The position numbers and the translations under genes are program-made. Below, piece after piece: positions 1 to 6,715 of a stretch of 10,733 nt of DNA (the first letter of the stretch is position 1; each line of letters starts with the position of its first letter). Origin of the DNA: Deltaproteobacteria bacterium (GTDB lineage Bacteria > Myxococcota_A > UBA9042 > DTJE01); assembly GCA_016784945.1 (NCBI GenBank), contig JADHTP010000089.1, forward strand, positions 1 to 10,733, written 5' to 3'. Below the pieces are notes generated by a model that was not told the origin of the DNA, did no database searches, and saw only the letters and a program-made list of their open reading frames with translations.

Positions 1-2
1 TC

Positions 3-680
3 ACCGTGGAGGTCAAGGAACTGTCCGCGAAGAAGGTGCCCGACATCGACGAAGAGTTCGCCAAGCGCTACGGTGGGGGCGTGAGCCTGGAAGAGTGGCG
101 CGCCAAGGTCCGTAAGCAGCTGGAAATGGGCCGCGAGCGCAGTCTCAAGGAGATCAAGGAAGACGCGGTGGTGGAAGCCATCCTGGAAAAGAACAAGCTG
201 GAACTGGGCCAGGCCACTGTGGACCGCCTGGCCAAGGCGGCCGAGGACGCGGCCAAGGCCCGGATGCTGCCCACCATGTCCCAGGAGGAACGGGACAAGA
301 TCGACCTGGGACTTCCCCGTGAAGAAACGGAGGCCCAGTCCCGGAGAAACCTGTCCCGCCAGGTGGTTCTGCAAGCCATCGCCGACAAGGAAGGGGTCGA
401 GGTCACCGAAGAGGACTTCGACGCGAAGCTCGAAGAAATGTCCACCGAGATGGGGATTCCCGTGCCCAAGCTCAAGGCCCGACTGGGCGGCGACGAGGGC
501 GAGCAGATGAAGACCCGCATGCGCCTGGAGAAGACCCTGGACATGCTGGTCCGCTATGCCGTGGCGAAAGCGGAGCCCGACGAAGAAGCCGGCGAAGGCG
601 AGGCCGCGAAGGACGGCAAGGACGAAAAAGCCCCTGTTGAAGCGAAGAAAGACGAAGGCGAGATTGACAGCGAAGCCTAG
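3..680 (+). CDS. tig: Trigger factor, C-terminal part (5' end outside window)
   Basis: The frame is open from the window edge, so the gene is truncated on the left and its true start is not visible. Trigger factor is the ribosome-bound chaperone that meets nascent chains. The visible 225 or so residues begin at the end of the FKBP-like domain: the VEVKELSAKKVPDIDEEFAK stretch matches the family's junction with the C-terminal chaperone domain. The helical arm region follows, with alternating charged residues and the typical RRNLSRQVVLQAIADKEGVEV segment. The last 35 residues are a Lys/Glu/Asp/Ala-rich tail, a common feature of the family outside enterobacteria. The ribosome-docking domain is not in the window. 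clpP starts 35 bases downstream on the same strand, the standard tig-clpP order, so co-transcription is likely. Family assignment is secure from sequence pattern and synteny. Confidence 0.93.
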   Translation, partial: TVEVKELSAKKVPDIDEEFAKRYGGGVSLEEWRAKVRKQLEMGRERSLKEIKEDAVVEAILEKNKLELGQATVDRLAKAAEDAAKARMLPTMSQEERDKIDLGLPREETEAQSRRNLSRQVVLQAIADKEGVEVTEEDFDAKLEEMSTEMGIPVPKLKARLGGDEGEQMKTRMRLEKTLDMLVRYAVAKAEPDEEAGEGEAAKDGKDEKAPVEAKKDEGEIDSEA

Positions 681-715
681 CCCTACGTAGCCTTGAAAAC
701 CAACGGGGAGACGCC

Positions 716-1327
716 ATGACCTGGTGGGTGCCGACGGTCATCGAACAGACGCACAGGGGCGAACGCGAATGGACCGTGTTCTCCCGCCTCCTGAAGGACC
801 GGATCATCTTCATGGGCTGGCCCATCGACGACAACCTGGCCAGCGTGGTGGTCGCCCAGTTCCTGTTCCTCGAATCGGAGGACCCGGACAAGGACATCTT
901 CCTGTACATCAACAGCCCGGGCGGCATGGTGCACTCGGGGCTCGCCATCTATGACACCATGCAGTACGTGAAGTGTCCCATCTCCACCATCTGCGTGGGC
1001 CAGGCCGCCAGCATGTCGGCCCTGCTCCTGTCCGCCGGCACCAAGGGCAAACGGTTCGCCCTGCCCCATTCGCGTCTCCTGCTGCACCAGCCCCTGGGGT
1101 CCTTCTCGGGCCAGGCGGCGGACGTGGACATCCAGGCCAAGGAAATCCTGTTCCTGAAGAACCAGATCACCGAGCTGCTGGCCCGCCATACGGGACAGCC
1201 TGAAAAGCGTATCGCGGAGGACTCGGACCGGGACTTCTTCCTGGGTCCCGACGAGGCCGTCGAGTACGGTCTGATCGACGAGGTGATCGCCCGCCGCACC
1301 CCTGGACCGACCGATTCTCAAGACTGA
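716..1327 (+). CDS. clpP: ATP-dependent Clp protease proteolytic subunit ClpP
   Basis: Serine peptidase of family S14 that forms the barrel-shaped proteolytic chamber fed by a AAA+ unfoldase such as ClpX. At 203 residues it has the usual ClpP length. The N-terminus (VPTVIEQTHRGER) and the INSPGG segment (residues 65-70, oxyanion region) are typical. The triad is complete by comparison with E. coli ClpP: Ser99 in GQAASMSA, His124 in LLLHQP and Asp173 in DRDFF, with EAVEYGLIDE following. A small variation is Ser101 where most ClpPs have Gly. GGGGAG at 705-710, five bases before the ATG, supports this start. The gene lies 35 bases after tig. The expected clpX partner is not immediately next; a lipoprotein gene intervenes. 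Cytoplasmic; identification is firm. Confidence 0.97.
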   Translation: MTWWVPTVIEQTHRGEREWTVFSRLLKDRIIFMGWPIDDNLASVVVAQFLFLESEDPDKDIFLYINSPGGMVHSGLAIYDTMQYVKCPISTICVGQAASMSALLLSAGTKGKRFALPHSRLLLHQPLGSFSGQAADVDIQAKEILFLKNQITELLARHTGQPEKRIAEDSDRDFFLGPDEAVEYGLIDEVIARRTPGPTDSQD

Positions 1328-1336
1328 ACCCCTCGA

Positions 1337-1365
1337 TTGACACCCCCCCATGATTGGCGTACCGT
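1337..1365 (+). promoter_or_regulatory. Candidate sigma-70-type promoter for the lipoprotein gene
   Basis: A perfect TTGACA at 1337-1342 is followed, after 17 bases that include a C7 run, by TACCGT at 1360-1365, which matches only three of six positions of TATAAT. It lies in the 102-base gap after clpP and about 65 bases upstream of the lipoprotein start. It would allow the lipoprotein, and possibly clpX, to be expressed separately from tig-clpP. The weak -10 keeps confidence low. Confidence 0.35.
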
Positions 1366-1429
1366 CCCACTCGATGAGGCGCCTCGGCAAGCTCTTGGGC
1401 GCATGATTCCCCAAAGAAGGAGACGACCG

Positions 1430-2026
1430 ATGAAGAGAATACCGGCGATTCTGTTCGTGGCGGCTTTTGCCGCGACGGCGGTCCTGGGTTGCAAGGGCAC
1501 TCCCGGCCCCAAGGCCTCGTTCGAGGCGTGGCTTCAGGCCATCGAAAAATGCGAAAGCGCCAGGATCAAGTCCGGGCTCACCAAGGAGTCCGTCGCCGCC
1601 ATCGAGCAGATGACGACCCAGCTCAAGGCCTTCCTGCCCCCGGACAAGGCCAAGGAATTCGACTTCTTCGGCGACCAGCTCTGCAAGGGATTCAAGCCCG
1701 ACGCCGTGACCATCAAGGGTGAAGAGGTGGATGGGGAATCCGCCAGGATCCTGGTGTCGGCGGAAGGCAAGGACGAGAAGATCCCCATGAAGAAGCAGGA
1801 CGGGGCCTGGAAGATCGACTTCACGGCCCTCATGGGAGGGGCCAAGCCCTCGTCGCCACCGCCACCACCGGCGCCGCCGAAGCCCGCCAAGGTCGAGCCT
1901 CCCGCCGGCACGCCCGCCCCCGAGGCGCCGACACCCGAGGCTGCGGCACCTGCTGTCAAGGCCGAAGCAAAACCGGCGGCCGCGCCCGTTGAAAAGCCCG
2001 CTGAGGCCCCCGCCAAGACCGAATAG
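1430..2026 (+). CDS. Small lipoprotein with Pro/Ala-rich tail
   Basis: A 198-residue predicted lipoprotein. Residues 1-20 are a type II signal peptide (KR charge, hydrophobic core) ending in a lipobox AVLGC, with Cys21 as the lipidated residue. Residues 28-132 form a compact domain (FEAWLQAIEKC, later KKQDGAWKIDF) that resembles the small NTF2-like/DUF4878-type lipoprotein domains; this is recalled resemblance, not a search result. Cys41 and Cys85 could pair. Residues 139-198 are low-complexity Pro/Ala/Lys/Glu, likely an extended periplasmic or cell-wall-spanning tail. The start is placed at ATG 1430 because AAGGAG at 1417-1422 sits eight bases upstream and it gives a clean signal peptide; the frame is open back to 1337, but that adds 31 residues that would bury the signal. 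It sits between clpP and the clpX-like gene. Function unknown. Confidence 0.82.
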   Translation: MKRIPAILFVAAFAATAVLGCKGTPGPKASFEAWLQAIEKCESARIKSGLTKESVAAIEQMTTQLKAFLPPDKAKEFDFFGDQLCKGFKPDAVTIKGEEVDGESARILVSAEGKDEKIPMKKQDGAWKIDFTALMGGAKPSSPPPPPAPPKPAKVEPPAGTPAPEAPTPEAAAPAVKAEAKPAAAPVEKPAEAPAKTE

Positions 2027-2094
2027 GCACCCGATCCCCCCGTCAATTTCCGTTCTTCCGGCTTCAGCGTGCCATTTCCAACGGCCAAATGTTG

Positions 2095-2100
2095 TAGAAT
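2095..2100 (+). promoter_or_regulatory. Possible -10 element upstream of the clpX-like gene
   Basis: TAGAAT matches five of six positions of TATAAT and lies 30 bases before ATG 2130, in the 103-base gap after the lipoprotein gene. I see no convincing -35 at the right distance, so this is a weak call. The gap otherwise holds nothing I can identify. Confidence 0.2.
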
Positions 2101-2129
2101 CGTCGCGAACCTTCCACGATGCTGAACCA

Positions 2130-3200
2130 ATGCCGGTGGCAAGAATGGAAATTTCGCGGAAACTGCCCACCCTGATCACCCCGAAGGAAATCTTCAGGGA
2201 ACTGGACCGCTACGTGATCGGCCAGGAACGGTCCAAGAAGGCCGTGGCCATCGCAGCGTACAGCCACGTCAAGCGGGTTCGCGCCAAGGCGGCAGGCACG
2301 CGGCTTTCAGCCCGCAAGACCAATGCCTTGCTCATAGGGCCCACGGGTTGCGGCAAGACCCACATTGCACGGACACTGGCCCGGATTCTCGATGTGCCTT
2401 TCGTGGTGGCCGACGCCACCGAGTACACCGAGGCCGGCTACTACGGCAAGGACGTGGAAGTGATGATCGGGGAGCTTCTGCTCAAGGCGGACATGGACGT
2501 GGAGGCGGCCCAGAGCGGCATCGTCTTCGTGGACGAGATCGACAAGATCGCCCGCCGTTCCCACGGTGCGGTGACCGGGGCCGGGAGCCGGGACATCGGC
2601 GGTGAAGGCGTCCAGCAATCCCTCCTCAAGCTTCTGGAGGGTCGGCAGATCTACGTACCCACCAACGTGACCCAGCACTGGAGCAAACACGATTTCGAGT
2701 CCGTCGACACCACGGACATCCTGTTCATCTGCGCCGGGACCTTTTCCGATCTGCACCTGTATTCCAGCGCCACCAAGAACCTGGGTTTCGGCGGTGTCGG
2801 GGCCCGGGTGAACCAGGGCCGTATCACGGAAAAGGACCTGCTCAGGTACGGGATCCTCGCGGAAACGCTGGGACGGCTGCCCGTCCAGGTGCAGATGGCG
2901 GCGCTCACCGACGAAGAACTCCTCGACGTTCTGCTCAAGCCCCCCGATTCCCTCCTCAAGGAATACGACGAACTCCTGCGGCTGGATGGCGTCACGGTGG
3001 AATTCGAAGTGTCGGGCCTGAAAGAGATCGTCAACATGGCCCAGCAGCGGGAAACCGGGGCCCGGGGTATGCGAGCCGTCCTGGAAGAGGTGTTGTCCGA
3101 GGTGCTGTTCAAGGGTCCGGAACTGGCAGGTGAAACGGTGGTGGTGGACGAGGCTTTCGTCACTGAACAGCCGAAGAACGAACCCGAGCCCGCAACCTGA
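2130..3200 (+). CDS. clpX: ClpX-family AAA+ unfoldase lacking the zinc-binding domain
   Basis: Predicted ATP-dependent unfoldase that threads substrates into ClpP. It is 356 residues against 424 in E. coli ClpX. Homology begins at TPKEIFRELDRYVIGQ (17-32), so the N-terminal four-Cys zinc-binding domain is absent. The ATPase is intact: Walker A GPTGCGKT (70-77), pore-1 loop GYYG (103-106), Walker B IVFVDE (131-136), arginine finger Arg249 in LGRLPV, sensor-2 Arg312 in GARGMR. LGF at 218-220 stands where ClpX has the IGF loop that docks on ClpP. The RKH pore loop reads SKH (185-187). No good Shine-Dalgarno precedes ATG 2130; ATG 2145 (GGTGG five bases before) is an alternative. The frame is open back to 1989, overlapping the lipoprotein gene, without adding any CxxC. 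HslU was considered, but the ADATEYTEAGY and AQSGIVFVDEIDKIARR signatures are ClpX-like and no HslU I-domain insertion is present. Confidence 0.88.
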   Translation: MPVARMEISRKLPTLITPKEIFRELDRYVIGQERSKKAVAIAAYSHVKRVRAKAAGTRLSARKTNALLIGPTGCGKTHIARTLARILDVPFVVADATEYTEAGYYGKDVEVMIGELLLKADMDVEAAQSGIVFVDEIDKIARRSHGAVTGAGSRDIGGEGVQQSLLKLLEGRQIYVPTNVTQHWSKHDFESVDTTDILFICAGTFSDLHLYSSATKNLGFGGVGARVNQGRITEKDLLRYGILAETLGRLPVQVQMAALTDEELLDVLLKPPDSLLKEYDELLRLDGVTVEFEVSGLKEIVNMAQQRETGARGMRAVLEEVLSEVLFKGPELAGETVVVDEAFVTEQPKNEPEPAT

Positions 3201-3208
3201 TCCGGGCT
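3187..3208. terminator. Weak hairpin between convergent clpX and dnaK
   Basis: AGCCCG (3187-3192) pairs with CGGGCT (3203-3208) around a ten-base loop that spans the clpX stop codon. It is followed on the plus strand by a pyrimidine-rich GCTCCTTTCT, not a clean T run. The 16-base gap between the two convergent stops leaves no other room for termination. This is a tentative call. Confidence 0.2.
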
Positions 3209-3216
3209 GCTCCTTT

Positions 3217-5133
3217 CTACTCCTTCTCCTCGAATTCAGCGTCTATCACGTCGCCGTCGTTCCCCGGCGTCGATTCGGCCTCGGCATCGGGCGCGGGCCC
3301 GCCGGCGTCGGCACCCTCGGGACCGGGCTGTCCCTCGGCTTGCTTGTACATGGCCTCGGCCAGACCGTGAGAGGCCTTGGTCAATTCCTCTAGGGCGCCC
3401 TTGACGGCTTCGGGATCGTCCTTGGCCAGGACTTCCTTGGCAGACGTGATGGCGGACTCCACGGCGTTCAGTTCCGCCACGGGGATCTTCTCCTTGTTGT
3501 CGTTGACCAGTTTCTCTGTCTGATAGACCATGCCGTCCAACTGGTTCCGGTTGTCCACTTCCTCGCGCTTCTTCTTGTCATCGACCTCGTGTTGCTTGGC
3601 CTCGTCCACCATGCGGTCGATATCGCCGTCTTCCAGACCCGAGGAGGCCGTGACGGTGATCTTCTGTTCCTTGCTGGTGGCCTTGTCCTTGGCCGATACG
3701 TTGAGGATGCCATTGGCGTCGATGTCGAAGGTGACCTCCACCTGGGGAACCCCCCTCGGGGCCGGCGGGATACCGTCCAGGATGAACCGTCCCAGGGACC
3801 GGTTGTTGGTCGCCATCTCACGCTCACCCTGCAGGACGTGCACTTCCACGCTGGTCTGTCCATCGGCGGCGGTGGAAAAGACCTCTGCCTTACGGGTGGG
3901 GATGGTGGTGTTCCGCTCGATGAGCTTGGTGGCCACGCCGCCCAGGGTCTCGATCCCCAGGCTCAGGGGCGTCACGTCCAGGAGCAGGACGTCCTTCACC
4001 TCACCGGCAAGAACCGCCCCCTGGATGGCCGCGCCGAGGGCCACGACCTCGTCGGGATTCACGCTCCGGTTGGGTTCCTTTCCGAAGAACGTCTTCACCG
4101 TTTCCTGGACCAGCGGGATCCGCGTGGAACCGCCCACCAGCACTACTTCGTCGATATCGGAAGGGGAGAGCTTGGCGTCCTTGAGGGCCTGGCGGCTGGG
4201 CTCCACGGTCCGTTCCACCAGGTCGCCCATCATCTGTTCGAGCTTGGCCCTGGTGAGCTTGACGTTCAGGTGCTTGGGACCGGTGGCGTCCGCGGTGAGG
4301 AACGGCAGGTTGACCTCGGTCTCGGTCACCGATGACAGTTCGACCTTGGCCTTTTCCGCCGCGTCCTTGAGCCGCTGGATGACCATCTTGTCCTTGGACA
4401 CATCGATTCCCGTGTCCCGCTGGAACTCGGCTACCAGGTATTCGATGACGCGCTGGTCGATGTTGTCGCCGCCCAGGTGGGTATCGCCGTTGGTGGCCTT
4501 GACCTCCACCACGTTGTCGCCGACTTCGAGGATGGATATATCGAAGGTCCCGCCGCCGAAATCGTAGACAGCAATGGTCTGGTCCGTCTTCTTGTCAATC
4601 CCGTAGGCCAGCGCTGCCGCCGTGGGCTCGTTGATGATCCGCTTGACGTCAAGGCCGGCTATCTTGCCCGCGTCCTTGGTGGCCTGCCTTTGCGAATCAT
4701 TGAAATAGGCGGGCACGGTGATGACGGCCGACGTCACGGGTTGCCCCAGGTAGGCCTCCGCCGCTTTTTTCAGCTTCTGGAGGATCTTGGCCGAGATCTC
4801 CGGCGGGGACACGGACTTACCCCGGATGTCCACCACGGCCAGGTCGCTGTCGCCTTTCACGATCTTGTAGGGGACCTGGGTGATTTCCTCGTCCACCTCG
4901 TTGATCCGACGCCCCATGAACCGCTTGATGCTGTAGACGGTGTTCTCGGGGTTGGTAATGGCCTGTCGCTTGGCGATCTGGCCCGTCAGGATCTCGCCCT
5001 TGTCATCGTAGGCCACCACCGAGGGAGTCGTCCTCCCCCCTTCCTCGTTCTGGAGGACCTTGGCTTCGCCACCCTCCATGATGGCCACCACGGAATTCGT
5101 GGTGCCGAGGTCGATTCCGATGATCCGCTCCAT
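3217..5133 (-). CDS. dnaK: Chaperone protein DnaK (Hsp70)
   Basis: Cytoplasmic Hsp70 that binds exposed hydrophobic segments in an ATP-controlled cycle with DnaJ and GrpE. It has 638 residues, the same length as E. coli DnaK. Signatures in order: IDLGTTNS near residue 7, the Gram-negative-type segment AKRQAITNPENTVYSIKRF, VYDFGGGTFDIS in the nucleotide-binding domain, VVLVGGSTRIP, the interdomain linker DVLLLDVTPLSLGIET, the beta-sandwich substrate domain, then the helical lid and an acidic tail ending DVIDAEFEEKE. On the coding strand GGAGG (minus-strand complement of 5141-5145) lies seven bases before the ATG. grpE and dnaJ are not adjacent. It is convergent with clpX (16-base gap) and divergent from the GH5-like gene. 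A CTTGAAA heat-shock-type -35 lies upstream; no CIRCE repeat is seen. Identification is certain. Confidence 0.99.
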   Translation of the reverse strand: MERIIGIDLGTTNSVVAIMEGGEAKVLQNEEGGRTTPSVVAYDDKGEILTGQIAKRQAITNPENTVYSIKRFMGRRINEVDEEITQVPYKIVKGDSDLAVVDIRGKSVSPPEISAKILQKLKKAAEAYLGQPVTSAVITVPAYFNDSQRQATKDAGKIAGLDVKRIINEPTAAALAYGIDKKTDQTIAVYDFGGGTFDISILEVGDNVVEVKATNGDTHLGGDNIDQRVIEYLVAEFQRDTGIDVSKDKMVIQRLKDAAEKAKVELSSVTETEVNLPFLTADATGPKHLNVKLTRAKLEQMMGDLVERTVEPSRQALKDAKLSPSDIDEVVLVGGSTRIPLVQETVKTFFGKEPNRSVNPDEVVALGAAIQGAVLAGEVKDVLLLDVTPLSLGIETLGGVATKLIERNTTIPTRKAEVFSTAADGQTSVEVHVLQGEREMATNNRSLGRFILDGIPPAPRGVPQVEVTFDIDANGILNVSAKDKATSKEQKITVTASSGLEDGDIDRMVDEAKQHEVDDKKKREEVDNRNQLDGMVYQTEKLVNDNKEKIPVAELNAVESAITSAKEVLAKDDPEAVKGALEELTKASHGLAEAMYKQAEGQPGPEGADAGGPAPDAEAESTPGNDGDVIDAEFEEKE

Positions 5134-5182
5134 CTCTCCGCCTCCAGGTGTGTCCTCGATACGGCCCCGTGGGCCGCGTCCG

Positions 5183-5211
5183 GTTGAAAGGTAATCACGG
5201 TTCCACCATTT
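5183..5211 (+). promoter_or_regulatory. Candidate sigma-32-like promoter facing the GH5-like gene
   Basis: On the plus strand GTTGAAA (5183-5189, six of seven to CTTGAAA) is followed after 14 bases by CACCATTT (5204-5211, seven of eight to CCCCATTT when the free position is read as T). The spacing is within the known sigma-32 range. It overlaps and faces the dnaK promoter and would give a transcript with a leader of about 100 bases for the gene at 5320. Confidence 0.4.
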
Positions 5212-5216
5212 TCAAG
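5188..5216 (-). promoter_or_regulatory. Candidate dnaK promoter with sigma-32-type -35
   Basis: On the minus strand CTTGAAA (complement of 5210-5216) matches the sigma-32 -35 consensus exactly. Sixteen bases downstream of its TTGAAA core is TACCTT (complement of 5188-5193), a poor -10 by either sigma-70 or sigma-32 rules. The implied start site is roughly 45-50 bases before the dnaK ATG. The -35 is convincing, the -10 is not. Confidence 0.45.
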
Positions 5217-5237
5217 GGGGGCCATGGGGGCAATCCG

Positions 5238-5288
5238 TCGCGAGACCGCGATGAGGCCCGGGAGAACGGATTCTGGGATACCCGGGCC
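5238..5288 (+). repeat. Two inverted repeats in the leader of the GH5-like gene
   Basis: TCGCG (5238-5242) and CGCGA (5247-5251) can pair around a four-base loop. Immediately after, GGCCCGGG (5255-5262) and CCCGGGCC (5281-5288) form a perfect eight-base-pair stem around 18 bases. They lie between the candidate plus-strand promoter and the start at 5320. Role unknown: possible leader structure or protein-binding site. The high GC content makes chance stems more likely here. Confidence 0.45.
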
Positions 5289-5319
5289 GGAGTATGGTAT
5301 CTGGTAGGATGGGGCGAGG

Positions 5320-6663
5320 ATGCGCGGGTTGATGGGAAAGGTTTCCAGGGCATGGCTGGCCGGGGGCGTCGTCCTGCCGCTGCTGGCCGCGGGGGCCTGG
5401 TGCTGGCTCTATGCAGCCGTCCACTGGCCCGACGTGGCCCATCACCCGGTGGCCTTCCTTGAGCCGCCGGACCCCAGCAACCGGATCGGCCCGGGTTACC
5501 CGCCCTACCGTTCGGAACCCGTGAACGGCGGTTTCGAGATCCTGGATCGCTCGGGCCGCCTCCTGGTCCTGCGCGGCGCGGCCCTTGAGGCGCGTCCCGA
5601 AGCCCCCCCCCCTTTGGGCAAACTCAGACGCCGGGGGATCAACCTGGTGCGCCTGGAGATTCCGTGGAGGGACCTGGAACCACGGCCCGGCCACCCTTCC
5701 CGCGACACCCTGGCCCATGTGGGCAGGCTCCTGGACGAGGCCGGACGGCACGGCGTGGGTGTGCTCCTTGCCAGTCCCCCCTGGAAAGACACTGCGCGCC
5801 ATCCGCGAAAGGGCCTTCCCGACTGGGCCTTCAGAATCCCGCCGGTGGGGACCCTGGGGGAAATTTCGGCCGGGGCCCGATTCCTCGCGGATTTTTTGGA
5901 AGGAGTGTGGACCCCGGACCAGCTTTCTCTCCAGGACCACCTGATGGGGGCCTGGGTCACCCTGGCCAGGACCGTGAGGAATCATCCGTCGCTGTTGGGT
6001 TACGAAGTCACCCCGGGCCCAGCCTGCCCGTCGCCGCCCCTGTCCTGGTTTTCGGTGGACGCCACCGCCTGCCATACCGCGCTTCAGGGCTTCAGGTCCC
6101 GGTTTGTGGCGACGCTGCGTGCAGCCGACGGCAAAGCCCTGGTGTTCGCCAACGCCCGGCCCGCGGGGACCTTCGTTGACGGGCTGGTGATATGGGCACC
6201 ACCGCCCCGCGAAGGGGTCGGCCTTGCGAAGGCAAAGTCGGAGATGGCCTTGGAGCACGGCGCTCCCGTGGTATTCACGGGTTCTTCCCTGACGGCTGAA
6301 ATACTCTCGACACGGGACCTGGATGCCGCCTGGGCTTCCTGGCTACTTCCGGAGAAAACAGTCCTCGCCGCGACCCCGCACCCGTTCCCCGAAAGGATCG
6401 CCGGCCGTCCCGTGTCCTTCGAGATCCGCCCGGCGGCGGCCCCGGACACCGACTTCCGGTTTACTTTCCGACAGGGCGAGGTGACGGCGGAGACCTTCCT
6501 CTTCATGCCCGGAGGTGAGTCCCGATGGTCCGTCAAGGTATCGGACGGGCGCGTCCACTGGTCCGCCGGCGACCCCGATGTCTTGGTCTGGATCACCAAC
6601 CCCACGGTCCACACCCACACAATGAGCGCCCGGACCCGGTCCGACAACGACGGCGGCCATTGA
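5320..6663 (+). CDS. Membrane-anchored GH5/endoglycoceramidase-like protein, probable pseudoenzyme
   Basis: A 447-residue protein with an N-terminal membrane segment (about residues 12-33) and no lipobox, so probably anchored facing the periplasm. The rest follows the layout of GH5 endoglycoceramidase-like hydrolases: LVLRGAALEA (82-91), RRRGINLVRLEIPWRDLEP (103-121), LQDHLMGAWVTLARTVRNHP (204-223), then LGYE at 226-229. From about 363 a C-terminal beta domain begins (PFPERIAGRPVSFEI), like the GH5 C-terminal domain. The catalytic positions are lost. Where active members have NEP there is PGP (Gly233), and where they have TEFG there is TGSS (Gly321). The HQD-type strand-end motif is also replaced (SPPWKD). 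Hydrolysis is therefore unlikely; glycan binding or a structural role is inference. The start could be ATG 5320 or 5332; neither has a strong Shine-Dalgarno. It contains a C10 tract at 5603-5612. The motif comparison is from memory. Confidence 0.72.
   Translation: MRGLMGKVSRAWLAGGVVLPLLAAGAWCWLYAAVHWPDVAHHPVAFLEPPDPSNRIGPGYPPYRSEPVNGGFEILDRSGRLLVLRGAALEARPEAPPPLGKLRRRGINLVRLEIPWRDLEPRPGHPSRDTLAHVGRLLDEAGRHGVGVLLASPPWKDTARHPRKGLPDWAFRIPPVGTLGEISAGARFLADFLEGVWTPDQLSLQDHLMGAWVTLARTVRNHPSLLGYEVTPGPACPSPPLSWFSVDATACHTALQGFRSRFVATLRAADGKALVFANARPAGTFVDGLVIWAPPPREGVGLAKAKSEMALEHGAPVVFTGSSLTAEILSTRDLDAAWASWLLPEKTVLAATPHPFPERIAGRPVSFEIRPAAAPDTDFRFTFRQGEVTAETFLFMPGGESRWSVKVSDGRVHWSAGDPDVLVWITNPTVHTHTMSARTRSDNDGGH
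5603..5612 (+). repeat. Poly-C tract (C10) inside the GH5-like gene
   Basis: Ten consecutive C residues encode part of the Ala-Pro-Pro-Pro stretch at residues 95-98. The frame continues correctly across it: family-like residues are found on both sides. Tracts of this length are prone to slippage and also to sequencing error. Confidence 0.95.
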
Positions 6664-6715
6664 CAACGGTCGTGGCATCTGAGAAATTTCCCTACGACTT
6701 CAAGGAGGTCTAGTC

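Noticed and set aside
1989..2129. Upstream in-frame extension of the clpX-like gene (47 residues) as a possible zinc domain
   Set aside because: It overlaps the lipoprotein gene, is Pro/Arg-rich, and has one Cys only, so it cannot be the four-Cys module.
683..2179. Long minus-strand open frame of 498 codons opposite clpP and the lipoprotein gene
   Set aside because: It is a GC-rich antisense shadow: low-complexity Gly/Arg/His composition, and it lies opposite two well-supported genes.
3530..4567. Plus-strand open frame of 345 codons opposite dnaK
   Set aside because: Ser/Arg/Thr-rich reading opposite one of the most conserved bacterial genes.
5134..5319. CIRCE element upstream of dnaK
   Set aside because: No TTAGCACTC/GAGTGCTAA pair is present on either strand.
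5212..6258. Minus-strand open frame of 348 codons opposite the GH5-like gene
   Set aside because: Composition is Gly/Pro/Arg/His/Gln noise, and the plus frame has a membrane segment and family motifs.
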